From Triticum aestivum (Eukaryota > Streptophyta > Magnoliopsida > Poales > Poaceae), in assembly GCF_018294505.1 (NCBI RefSeq), contig NC_057803.1, forward strand, positions 686,077,363 to 686,141,362: a stretch of 64,000 nucleotides of DNA. The letters are read 5' to 3'. The translations under genes were made by a program, and so were the position numbers. The notes beneath the pieces are model-generated. The model was not told where the DNA came from and made no database searches. It worked only from the letters and a program-made list of their open reading frames with translations. Every line of letters starts with the position of its first letter. Positions within the stretch are counted from its first letter, which is position 1. Shown here one piece after another: positions 10,941-21,977 of the stretch.

Positions 10941-13642
10941 ACGAACAAACAAACAGCGCCACTAGGCCGGCCAATTACTTCGTCCCTTCCTGCCAGTGGA
11001 AGGTTCATCTCACTAGAAGCAAGACATAGCCGAACCCGAACGGGTGAGCGATCGAGTGACCTGAGCTTGCGAAAGCAGACCTATGCTAATAGGTCGTCCC
11101 TATATATGCGTGCCTTCCGGTGGATGGATGCTATAATCGCTATAAGCCAGATATAGCATCCGTGATCTTATCCATCAGGAGGTGCTGTTTATCACTTTAT
11201 GCAATTGTGAGCTCGCTCGCCTACAACGATCCATTCGTAGCCCTGTCCAATGCAGCGATATGTTTTTTTTACAGGTGCAATGATAGGTTAGGACCGCGAC
11301 ACCCTCACACTCTTCTAGTCCTAGCGAGCCTGGTGCGGGGCATGCGACATGGACCTCTTTTTCTTTCATTTTTGTTATCAAATACTCCCTTCGATCAATA
11401 ATAGTTGTCATTGAGTTAGTGCAACGATTTGTTTTTTATCTATTTCCAGGATTGCTCTAAAAAGAAAACAAATTGTCTTTATATGTCTAATTATTTAAAA
11501 AGTTTGTGAAACCAAACAAAATTGATATAAAATTGTTCATGAATTTGTAAAATTGTTCGCGTAATTAAAATTGTTCGTGAATTTGAAATATATTCGTGAA
11601 GAGAAAAAATATTCGCTGAGTTAAAAAAAAATTTAATTCAAAAATTATTTGTGAATATGAAAATATTTATGAATTAAAAGAATCATGAATTCAAAAAAAT
11701 ATTAATGTTTGTTGATACAAAAAATATTCACGAATTCGTAATTGTTTCACTAATTGAAAAAGTGTTTTGAATGTAAAAATGTTCACAAACTTAAAAAATA
11801 TTCCCAAATTTTAATTTCATGGATCTAAAATATATTCGGGTACTTCAAAAATGTTAATGAATTGAGAAAGAAAGAAAACGAAAAAAGGAAAGAAAACCGG
11901 TGAAAAAAACAGAAAAAAAAACTTCTGAAATTTTCTCAAACCCGAACGGAAGGTTCCGAAAACCGTTCCTGGTTCTTGACGTGAACAGCTCGAGGTTAGT
12001 ATAGGGGTGCTTAGTGCTCACGGCGATATGCATCATTGTGCTGTCGATCTGCCCAGGTCAAATCCATGCAATGAGCTTGGCCATGCACGTCAACTTGAAA
12101 AAAGAAGACAAGTTTTGCATTTTCAATAGTGTTTGCAATATTTTGTTGATGGCTTCAACTTTTTTTTCAAAAAATTAAGAGCTCAATGGAGCTTGTCCTC
12201 CATTTAGCATTTTTTTTCGATAAGTGCTTGTTTGGATAGGGAGTAATAGCATCCAATTTTAACTTAACTTGTTTTAGTAAAAAAATCGAACGCGGTTTTG
12301 AGAAGAATTCAGTCCGGAACACGCCTACAAAAAATATTGTTTGCACTCATAAAGATTTATACCTATTCGTACGTAGCCATGATTGGCTCTATTTTCATGC
12401 ATCTGGGAACACAGGAAAACACATCTACCTAAAACATAGTAATAAGGTTGGTTGAGGAATTTAGATAAACCTTTTTTTTTCGTCTATAAGCGAAAGGCAA
12501 CGCTCCCGTCGGCTCATTGAAAAAATAATTTGTATGCAGGCTAATTACACTAAAGGAGGTATACCACATGATGCCCCAGCAAAGAATGTTCCTCTTGCGC
12601 CCGTCGGCGGAAGCATATGTTCCCTCCTCAATCGTCATCACCGGTAGTAGGAATGGCGCAGAAACTCGGACACCTAGCATGTACACATGGCTGGGAGTAG
12701 GGTTCCGGGAGGTGTCATGTTTAAGGAGCCGGTGGCACCGCATATGTCCAGGCTTCGCCCCCTTTGTGACAAGGTCTTTGTGCCGACGGGTCGCCGGGGA
12801 TCAAAGAGTTCTATCTCTCCTTTGTAGCAACAAGGTTAATGGTTTTCCTTCTAATCATCCAAAGATTTTGATCATCTGCTTCATCTATTAACCACATCTC
12901 GGGCTCCACATCCATCTAGTTCCAGCACGGGCTCCTCTTCGGCGATCCAGATCAAACGATGGTGGGTGGGATCCACGATTGATTCTCCTCCTCGTAGGCA
13001 GCACACAGCCGCCGGAGAAGCCCGTGGTGAACGATGTCACGCCGACCTCCTCGTGGCCATCCCCAACCTCTCATAGGTACTGCACTAACTCCCCAGGGGC
13101 ACATCAAGTGTTCGGTCCTTATTTTGTCTGCTGATTCCTAGTGCTGGCGTTCGAAAGAGATTAGTGATTGGTGGCTCAGGTTAGGTACTCTCCTATTTGT
13201 TGCTAGACATTGCTAATCTTCCGGCCTCTCTAATCACCCCACGGACGGAGCTCATGTATAGAGGTTGGATGCAACTGGCACCAATGATTCTCATGTAACG
13301 AAGAAGCAGCCCCTGTAAAATTTGTTCATGAATGACCCCAAAAATCCATACGTCCAGGTGATGGAATGCACAAATCAATTCTAAACTCACCTACAATCAA
13401 AGCTTTGTTGCTTGTGTCACTGTGTGTGTTATGGAAAAATAGCCCATTATATACACGGTTTCAATCCATCCAATCACTTCATTTTCTTCTTTCTCGGCCT
13501 ATCACCCGGCCTCCAACCTAGACATTTCTGAAGTATTACTGTGCTACCTAAAATGCAACATGCATGATATTAGTGTTTTATCATTGACTTGTACTTTTCC
13601 CCATGTTATTAATGTATGTAGGGTTGCAAGTCGTTCATTCAG
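10941..13642. other. Intergenic, repeat debris
   Basis: AT-rich sequence at about 11440-11960 consists of short repeats such as TTCGTGAATTTG. A lone MITE-like end (ACTCCCTTCGATCAATAATA) sits at about 11386. A small inverted repeat GGATGCTATA / TATAGCATCC lies at 11125-11160. I see no supported gene. Confidence 0.4.
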
Positions 13643-13885
13643 GAAGACCTCCTCAACAATTACACTGAGCAGATGGTCAACTACTGCAGAATGGCTATGG
13701 ACAGTTGTCACGAAGATGCATTGGCTACTGCCTACTGCGGCCTTGTTTTGAAGGAGAAGGATCAACAAATATCAGAATTAGAGACCAAACTATACTCTCT
13801 AGCGTCAGAGCTGCATACTTCAGGGGAGAAGGACACGTCGAATAAGATAATGCTCGCCAAGAAATTACAAGAAGGGAGATACAGA
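13643..13885 (+). pseudogene. Isolated coiled-coil exon, unrecognised gene
   Basis: After an acceptor-like TCGTTCATTCAG the frame runs from 13643 and encodes about 80 residues, including QMVNYCRMAMDSCHEDALAT and KEKDQQISELETKLYSLASE. The second half has a heptad-like pattern of Leu, Ile and charged residues, so a coiled coil is likely. A possible donor (GATGTATTA) follows at about 13886. The composition is protein-like, unlike its AT-rich surroundings. I find no convincing partner exons, so it may be a gene fragment or part of a transposon-carried gene. The family is not recognised. Confidence 0.4.
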
Positions 13886-14521
13886 TGTATTATATACTTA
13901 ATACTTTTTTGGTTCGTCATGATCATATATGTTGCTAGAATTTTAATCCCCACTTTGTAAGACTAGATGTCAGCTAGAGAATTTTTTTGTGGGCCTGAGA
14001 TCATTCATTGTTGAACTAAATGAACGTATTGGATCTTGGCGGTTTTCTTGCTCTTACTGATTCATAATGCGCCGATGGTCCAAGAGAAAGCGTCTGAACA
14101 TTCAGATCGATTTTGAAACATGATTGATCAATTCCATGTAATGTATGATTGGCACGGGCATGCATGGCCACTGTGATAAGGATTAGCACCAGAGAAACTG
14201 CAAGGATGTTCATTCACCTGTCGACTGTTACAAACATAAAGAGAAGATGGGCATGTAATCATGCACTAGAGAAGAGGCCAGTACGCTAACAACAAGAGAC
14301 AACACTGATGCATCTTCTCAATTGTAATCTCATAAAAGTGATACTGTAGTGTGCGTCTACATCTCATTCAAAGCAGAAATATAACTCTGATGATAAATGC
14401 CATCGTAAAAATCTGAATGTATAATACTTGTGTTCCCCTTGTCATCTAAGTCTGTCTATTTGACTTTCCAGGTGTTTTCCTGTACAAAATTAAATAAATT
14501 AACATGGTATCGAAACAGGGT
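13886..14521. other. Intergenic, no gene seen
   Basis: AT-rich, with short chance frames only. It separates the coiled-coil exon from the FAR1-like fragment. Confidence 0.4.
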
Positions 14522-15327
14522 TCAACATGTACAATATTTCTGAAAATACATAAACTTCAAAGGTCTTTTCTTCTTAGCACACACTTCGTCATTGTTCTCT
14601 TTTCTCTTTCTCCCCCGAGTCATCATACTAACTTTAGTCACAAACCCTTTGTTCTTCACATACCCTAAGTAGAACTTGTACGCTTCGTTCTCGCTTTTAA
14701 ATGTCTGCCTGACCATCGAGTCATACTCCATAAATTCATCTATCAAGATGCCTTCACCACCCATGTCGTTATCCTGTCATAAGAAACAACAATGCCCGTT
14801 ACATATGTACATGAAAGAAAATACGCTAGAACTAAACCATATTAATTATAAATTGTCAAAGATTATCATCCGTAACTGAACCAAGAATCTCTGACATCCT
14901 TATTACAGAGTAATTTAACCCATTGTTTTCATGTTTATTGTTCAAGATTGCTTCTGTTCACATAGCATGGGCATACAGGCCGTACATACACTTTCATTCC
15001 TGTGTGATATGAATGTAAATCGCATCACAGCTTCCAGGTGTGTGTTGGCTCGAATGCTTCGTAAAATATACATATGCATACTTATCCTGAACTGCATAGA
15101 CACCAAAGCAACTTTATCATCTCTATCCAAAAATTCAGGTTCTGAGAAATCTTGGTTTTCAAAAACCTTATTAAGTTCTTCTAAGAAGTAACACGTTTCC
15201 CACAATATCAAACTCATAATCTGAGGTGATGGCTATGGCGTTTGGGGAGGATCAGAGGCAACATACCAATGCGAGGGATCTCCACCACGACCCGCGAAGG
15301 AACCGATCTCCGGCGCCGTCCGAACAT
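14522..15327 (-). pseudogene. Truncated FAR1/FRS-like gene
   Basis: Minus strand. Exon blocks are 15267-15327 (possible first exon, donor GTATGT), 15104-15220 (acceptor ACCTCAG, donor GTGTCT) and 14522-14773 (acceptor TTATGACAG). The last two join in phase: EFLDRDDKVAL then DNDMGGEGILIDEFMEYD. Residues FKSENEAYKFYLGYVKNKGF match the start of a FAR1 DNA-binding domain, a WRKY-GCM1-type zinc domain derived from Mutator-like transposases. The frame stops at 14522 soon after KYCTC, so the rest of the domain, the MULE core and the SWIM finger are missing. The first exon does not join the second in the same phase and may be untranslated, with translation starting at MSLILWET (15217). It is either a truncated gene or a captured fragment. 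Confidence 0.45.
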
Positions 15328-17231
15328 CGTGCGACTGAGAGAGGGCCGCCGGGCGGCGCGGGGTGGCTGCGCCGTTGAAGATCTTGGGGCCCCGTCCAAG
15401 ATACTGCGGCGGCGACGGCAGGGCGGGAGAAGGAGCGGCCGCCCCTGTGCGACTCAGGCGATGGCCGCCGGGCAGCTAGGCGGCAGCAGAAAATGAAGAA
15501 CTCTACGAGAATGAGATGGGAAACCTACGAACTAAGATAGGGACAATTCTTTTTTCCAGGTGTGATTACTTATGTTATTAGTCATTGCAATTACTCATAT
15601 TATTAATCAATAAAATTATCATTAAAAAGGACTAATCTACCCTAACAGCCAATTACCAAAATGTCCTCAAGAGAAAAAATCAGGGATCAATAATGACTAT
15701 TGGATCAATTATATACTACCCACTATTTACAGGAGTATGATGCACCGTAAAAAGTCTCTAATATTACCTATATTGGTTGCAAAGTACGTACATATATACT
15801 TCAAAAATGAACTAATTAACTGGACCAAAACATACATCTTGTCCACTCACATCTTGTCTACTTGGATAAATATATCTGGCTGAGCTTTCAAACATCGATG
15901 CGTCATTACCAAACCATGGGGTACTACAGATCAGCTTTTCAGTCTCTTTTTAGTCCCAATTCAAGTATGTGCTGTTGAGATCCTTAATGAGACCAAGTCA
16001 ATAGGAGTGCCAATCATACTCATACGGGGAACCAAAATGACTGGACGAGGAGTAGCTGAACGGCCGGCCGTTCATGTAGATGCAAGCAAGAACATCAGAG
16101 GCAATGGATTAGTGGCGGCTCAGAGGTAGAGCTCTTCAAGAGTCAGCATCGAGCCAGTGTGATGGCAGCCGTGCCCGATAAGATGGAGCAGCCGAGCACC
16201 TAAGTAGCAATGGTTGGGTAGCAACTGAGCTGTGCATGCGTGAAGATGATGGGTGTATGCATTCGTGAGAAACGTAGTACTGAGCAAACTGCAGCGGCCA
16301 TTAGTTACTAGCAGCAAATATAAAATGCATCACGTTTGGGCTGGGGGGGGGGGGGGGGGGGGGGCACGGCCCCCATGGACTCGCACATAGCTCCGCCGTT
16401 GATCGTGAAGCTAAAAAAAACCATGTACTACCTTGTCAATTATTGTTCCTCCTTTGGACGGAGGACTCAACGTCACCTGAGCGGTGGCAAGGTCGACACA
16501 GACCGCAATGATGCCGGCAAGCGGATTTGATGTGGCAACCTCGTCTTTCCAGCAGTCGGTGATAGATCCAGGACTGATGTCATATCGGGTTTATCTCGTC
16601 CGGAAAACTACAATGACAGTGGCCCTTTGGGCTACATCTAAGGTCTCTAAAAGCCCGATGCTGCAAGGACGCGGCTCTAGTGCATGTTCCAGTGGCGGCG
16701 GGGGGGGGGGGGGGGGCTTCAGTGACGCGTGAACCATTCGCTGCGTTCTAGCATTTTCGTGTGTGCTCTGTATTTTGACATAGTAATGATACATGTTGAC
16801 TTTCTTTTTGCGAGGGAATGATACATGTTGACTGGTTTGGTAATAAAAGAAAAATCCAAAATTGGAAAGACAAAGCATAGAAACGTGGCAACTGGCACGC
16901 ATGTGAAGATCGAACATCTATGATCCATTTGTTTGCTGATGCACACATATATCATGGAAACAATGCATGCATCACGTAAACACAGCAATTTGAGTGGAAT
17001 ACACGGACCTAAGTGCCACATGTGTTGCACAAAGTAATTCCGTCCTGACGTTTTTTGATGACAAGTTTAGTTACAAGAGGATGGCAAATTTAGTTGTGTA
17101 AACTTTATGTTTGGCTGGCAAGTTTCAAGTTTTTTTTGAAGGTTTTTTTTGGATGGCAACTTAGTGTAAAAAAGTTAGATCGATATTACTTCATGGCACA
17201 TATGTGTCACTTATTGTTTGACATTTACATT
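15328..17231. other. Intergenic with two poly-G runs
   Basis: A GC-rich part at 15328-15500 is probably the upstream end of the FAR1-like locus. The rest holds no supported gene. Runs of 22 G at 16343-16364 and 17 G at 16700-16716 interrupt it, and these lengths are unreliable in assemblies. Confidence 0.4.
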
Positions 17232-19555
17232 GGGCGTGTTTGGTTGCCCGCACCGAGCCCAACCAGGCCCGCGCGGGAAGGGAGAGACCTGTTTGGTTGT
17301 CTAGTTTTCCTGTTGGGCCTACATCGCACGCTTCTCAAAGCAGCCCAGAGGGTGGCTCGCTGGAAACCCTCGGATCGACAGTTTCTCGCGAGCCAAGCTG
17401 AGTGCGGCGCGAGGTCGCACGGGCGGGAGCAGGCGCGGGCGAGGGGGGATGACGGAAGATGGAAATCTGGCGCGCCGTACCGGCGCCAAATTAGCCTCAC
17501 CCCTCTTTCACTCGCTCACCCATAGCCACTGCCCCCTTTTCTTCGCTACTGCCTCACCACCGGCGGCGGCCGCGATTTCAGATCTTCGCTATAGGCGGCG
17601 GCCGCGGAAGAGGCGGCGGCGTTTGCGGCGGATCTGGTGCTCCCCTTATTGTTGGCCACCGTCTGGTCGACCTACTCTGTGCCATGGCTCCCCCTACGCC
17701 GTCCTCGTCTCCGATGCCGGTAAGCAGCACCCCCTTCCCCTTTGTTAGCTCGGTGGTTAGGCCTTTAAGCTAGGTGTAGGATCGATTTCCCACTGAACGA
17801 ACCATCGACGTCGACTAGGTTATGGACGCACGGATGAGGATGATAATCCAGGCAGCAGCACTGATTAGTGTGATTCAGGCATGGATCATGTTCATGCACG
17901 AGAGAGCTATTTGTCGTGATGGGAGACCGTTGATCCACTATGGTCCATTGTTTCCCCGGGAACAGGAGAGGATCCAAAATCTGAACTACATCTACAACTT
18001 CAATGATGTTGAAGCTCTGCGGATGCTTAGAATGAAAAGAGCACCATTTGCCAGGCTTGTCGAGACCTTCAGGAACAGGGGCCTGTTACAAGATAACATC
18101 AACACCAGTGTTGAAAAGCAACTGACCATGTTCCTCCATGTTGTTGGCCATAACCAGAGGTTCAAGGTCATTCACAACACGTTCAGGAGATCAATGGAGA
18201 CCATCTCTAGGTACTTCAAGCAGGTGCTTTTTGCTGTTGGGGAGATTAGAGGAGAGATGATCAGGAGACCATCTGGCCAGACTCCACCCAAGATTCGCGG
18301 AAACCCAAGATGGTATCCATACTTCAAGGTGAGCATTGACAATATGCACTTTTCATGGCTTGATATGCTTGTATTGTTCAAGTTCAGTACTAACACAGGC
18401 TAGTGATGCCATTTTCAGGACTGCATTGGGGCAATAGATGGTAGTCATGTCACTGCCAGAGTTTCTAGGTCACAGTCTGCAGCATACAGGGGGAGGAAGC
18501 ACTACACAAGCCATAATGTGCTTGCTGCTGTTGACTTTGATCTGAAGTTCACATATGTGCTGGCTGGCTGGGAGGGGTCAGCGCATGATGCAAATATTCT
18601 CACTGACAACATGAGTCGACCTGATGGGATCAACATCCCTGACGGCAAGTTCTACCTTGGAGATGCTGGCTATGCATGTCGGCTGGGTATTCTTCCACCC
18701 TTCAGAAAAATAAGGTACCATCTCAACAAGTTCTCTGGTAGGAACTTTCCTAGGACTGCACAGGAGCTGTTTAATCTCAGACACTCCAGTCTTAGAGTAA
18801 CTGTTGAGAGGGCATTTGAAGCTCTGAAGAATAGGTTTAAGATTCTGGATCAGAATCCATTCCACCCATACTCCACTCAAGTTAAGCTAGTTCTTACTTG
18901 TTGCATTCTGCATAACTGGATCCTCCAATGGGGCTTTGATGAACACGTGCCTGAGGAGGAAGAGGTCGAGCCTGACGATGTTGTTAGCTCAAGCCATGGT
19001 GTGGAGGCATTTGACAATGACGCTTGGAAGAACAAAAGGTTGAAGTGGGCAGAGGCAATGTGGCTTAACAGAGGTCAGTGCAGGATTTAAAGAAGAGGAA
19101 GAAAAAGCAGCAGCAGCAGAAGCATAGGAGAAGAGGAAGAAGAATCAGCAGCAGCAGAAGCAGAAGAGGAAGATGAAGCAGCAACACCGATAAACTATCC
19201 CCTATTTAACCAATGGCTCTTAACAATTTGATCTGTCATTTGTTTATAGTTAGGATAAACTGTCATTTGTTTAACTAGTTGGCACTATGTTCAGATTGTG
19301 TGTGATAAGGTCACCACTAGTTAGAAGTGGTGAAAACACCTTATACAGGTTGCAACCAAACACCATGTCATATGTGCACCTAATGCAATGCGGGCAATCA
19401 AACGCTGGGTCAAAAATGGTTGTCTCATGCAACTAGGGGCATGCAGGCAACCAAACTATGTGCATCTAAACTTTTTGACCTGCATCTCCTCAAACCGGCT
19501 CAATAGAGCCAGGCTCGCCGGGCCAGGCTGAATCGGCAATGTAACCAAACACGCC
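17232..19555 (+). mobile_element. PIF/Harbinger DNA transposon
   Basis: The ends carry inverted GGCGTGTTTGGTT (left from 17233; complement AACCAAACACGCC ending at 19555). The same short word recurs inside both ends (GTTTGGTTG near 17290; CAACCAAAC near 19347 and 19453), as subterminal repeats do. Between them lies one transposase gene. A clean TAA/TTA duplication is not visible beside these ends, so the true ends may be a few bases off. Only the DDE gene is seen; the Myb/SANT-like ORF1 that PIF elements also need is missing from this copy. Confidence 0.7.
17684..19090 (+). CDS. HARBI1-type DDE transposase
   Basis: Three exons with clean borders and matching phase: 17684-17719 (donor GGTAAGCAG), 17819-18328 (acceptor GACTAG, donor GGTGAGC) and 18419-19090 (acceptor TTTTCAG, stop TAA). 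Together they encode about 405 residues, the normal size for a Harbinger nuclease. The DDE catalytic set is visible: D189 in GAIDGSHV, D264 in YLGDAGYA and E312 in VERAFEALKNRF; GSAHDANI (D239) is also conserved. The N-terminal part (about 90-170) is the helical region found in plant PIF transposases. The product would cut and rejoin the element ends, normally together with a Myb-like partner that is not encoded here. There are no stops or frameshifts. The first short exon is a prediction; translation could instead start at 17822. Confidence 0.8.
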
Positions 19556-21415
19556 ACCGCATTTCAGTTCATAGTCTTCGGAGTGCCACGCCACCACGCA
19601 CGCTGGTGCGGTGATCTCACCATGGCATTGCAGGAACGGTGCAGGATGTCGATGCTGACAACACAGCACAGCTAGGCCTCGCCTCGTTAAAGCGGGAGAG
19701 CACCCAAAAGCGGAGCAGGAAAGCACTGAAAACGCAGCTAGGGGTACCTCATCTCGGATATCCTTCGCGAGATGCCGCGCGCGGCCGGAAAAAGGCGATC
19801 GAGCGACGGAAAGCGCAGGCGCAGCAAAAGGCCACATCAAAGTTGGTGGCATGGCATCGATCACCCCCATGACAAAAGCCGCATATCCCCAGGATGATAC
19901 CCTCGACTTCCCATGTTCCATCCGCCACACAGTTCCCCGGCAAACCTGCAATATTTGCTCCCTGAACTGTCCCTGAATTGCGAACGCCGGCAAATCTTAG
20001 TCTACTTTGACACACAGGAAGGAGTACTAGATATGAAGAGATTTGGAGTCTGGACTGGAGTTGAGTTTGAAGCAGAGTTCATGTGGGTCGATGCAAAACT
20101 GTGGTTTCAGGTACCAATGGAAAAGGCGTGACTAAACAAACGGGTTCTTTTTCAGCAAAGGCAGAAAGCCCCTGGAGGTCTCGTAGAGGCGCAGCACTTG
20201 CAGATAAAAGCACCCAATGGGAGCTTCCTCTTCTCCCCCTCTTACGCCCGGTCCTGCCCACGTACGGCAGGGGCAGGGCAGGGCACGCTCCGTTATCCAA
20301 TCCGGCGTCCTGCACGCACACCATGTAGGCCACAAGATCTCAGATAGCTTATGTCATTGGTGGTGGCATAAGCTACCAGTACCAGCTGCATGCCTGTGCT
20401 CTTCTTCGCTTGGAGTGTGCCCTCGGCCATGGCCCGTGGGCGCGTACGCAGCAACCCAGGGCATGGATCCGGCGTTGGCTAGCTACCTCTGGCCTGCATC
20501 AAGCTGCAGCTGGCTAGGCTGCTTGGTTTCTTGAGGAAGCTCGGGGTGAAACTGCCATGGCTGGCCGGCAGGGGCGGCCTCGTCCACGGCGGCGGCGGCG
20601 ACTTCTCACCTCTACTAAGGTAGGGCAACTTCTATCCTTTGGCAATTGTGACTTCTCGATCGGTAGTTGGGCGTGATGATCTCTCTCCTCCGAGTAGAGC
20701 ACCGGTGGAGATCATAGCACGGTGCACGTGTGTGCGTATCCTCTGTATCGTCGTGTAACTACTAGCTAGCTATACCAAGTTGATATGAAGCTAGTGTGGT
20801 TGTATGTGTGATCCTGCTTGAGTCTTTTGGTTCTGTGATCTGTGGGCAGTATATGTGTTGAGTTTTGTACGTATCTGGTAAGACTAGTGCCATCAGTCGA
20901 TAAATATAAATTTGACGTTTGCACACAGATTGTGCTTGTAAGATACTGATACTCCTCCGTTGATGTACAACGGTCGGTCGCTGCATGTTCTATTCTTCGG
21001 TTGATTTCGGAATCATACCAATATTGTTCTGATATACTCGATCATCAGGCATCAGCACAGCACTCTCCCGGCCTTTGTTCACTTATCAATTTGTCAGGCT
21101 TAGAAACTAGTAGTAGTACTGGCCTTCAGAAATTGTAAGGAAAAGGGGCCGCTTCTTATTTGTATGCATGTCTGTATATGACATCCACGCCATTTTCTAG
21201 GAGTCGAAGTGATGGTATTGAAAATTTGTTCCTCTAGCAGTGCTGGTTTAAGCATTGCGTTTCCTTTTCCAAACTCCATTTATTTCATGTAGGAACCCTG
21301 ATCGGCCAGGTCAACGTCGGTATAAGCATGACTGCTTGATTATAGCCACTCTCTTCATCTTAAAATATAAGTTGTGTTATTATTTTTAGAAGTCAAACCT
21401 TCTAATTTTTTCGCA
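19556..21415. other. Intergenic, one weak small frame
   Basis: Mixed-composition DNA with no recognised family. The only protein-like trace is at 20390-20623, listed separately. A TATA-like GATAAAAG lies near 20205, upstream of that frame. Confidence 0.35.
20390..20623 (+). other. Small interrupted open frame, uncertain
   Basis: From ATG at 20390 one frame runs 77 codons to TAG at 20621, broken by a TAG at 20480-20482 (codon 31). The second half reads ACIKLQLARLLGFLRKLGVK and then PWLAGRGGLVHGGGGDF, a leucine-rich amphipathic stretch followed by Gly. A TATA-like box sits about 185 bases upstream. It could be a broken small gene or chance; no family is recognised. Confidence 0.2.
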
Positions 21416-21540
21416 AAGAGAGCCTTGGTTCAGTGATTGGGCATGCGGTTGTGCAACCTAACGACCCCAGTTCAATTCCTAGAATTGACAGGTAATGCAC
21501 AGGGGTTTTCCTCATTTACTGAGGATCAAGTTTAGTGTGT
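21416..21540 (+). mobile_element. tRNA-derived SINE-like element
   Basis: The sequence has a tRNA-like promoter pair: GGTTCAGTGATTGGGCATG resembles box A and CAGTTCAATTCC resembles box B, spaced as in tRNA genes. The downstream part is unrelated to tRNA, as in SINE bodies. No exact target duplication was identified. Confidence 0.45.
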
Positions 21541-21977
21541 GATGGAACCACTCATTAAAAAATATCTTGATACTCATTTAAAAAATTCTGAAGACCATGT
21601 TTATCTTGGTACTCATATTAAAATGGTCGTATGCATCCCTAGTCGGTGCAGAGGCCGGGATTTTCAGGCGCGCGCGGTCGTCTCGTCGAGCACCAGCAGG
21701 TTCCCGTTCCTTTGGGGTTTTCCCGTTTCCACTGGCTACTCATGTGACGACATTTATCACCGGTGCGCGCGATACCCCGATCATCCTCATCGTCCTCGTC
21801 CAGCACGGTGCCTTGATTAGATGAGCGTGAAGCCTCACGGCCACCTCAATACACCCGATGGTTGGTTGTAGCTAGCCTTGTAGTGGGGCGGAAAAATAAT
21901 TTGAGCTTGACTCTAGGCTCCAACTTCGAACTCGCTTAGGCCTAGTGAAGGTCAGCTAGCCAGCGATCAGAGATAGG
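21541..21977. other. No gene seen
   Basis: Spacer before the ORF1-like frame. The last 100 bases could be its 5' untranslated region. Nothing else is recognised. Confidence 0.3.

Noticed and set aside
13544..13768. Minus-strand frame of 74 codons
   Set aside because: It is the shadow of the coiled-coil exon on the plus strand.
17229..19558. TAA/TTA target duplication for the Harbinger element
   Set aside because: The bases beside the inverted ends (ATT on the left, ACC on the right) do not match and are not TWA.
20510..20640. Possible plant microRNA hairpin near GC-rich stem
   Set aside because: No sequence matching a known miRNA and no clear stem of about 20 bases was found.
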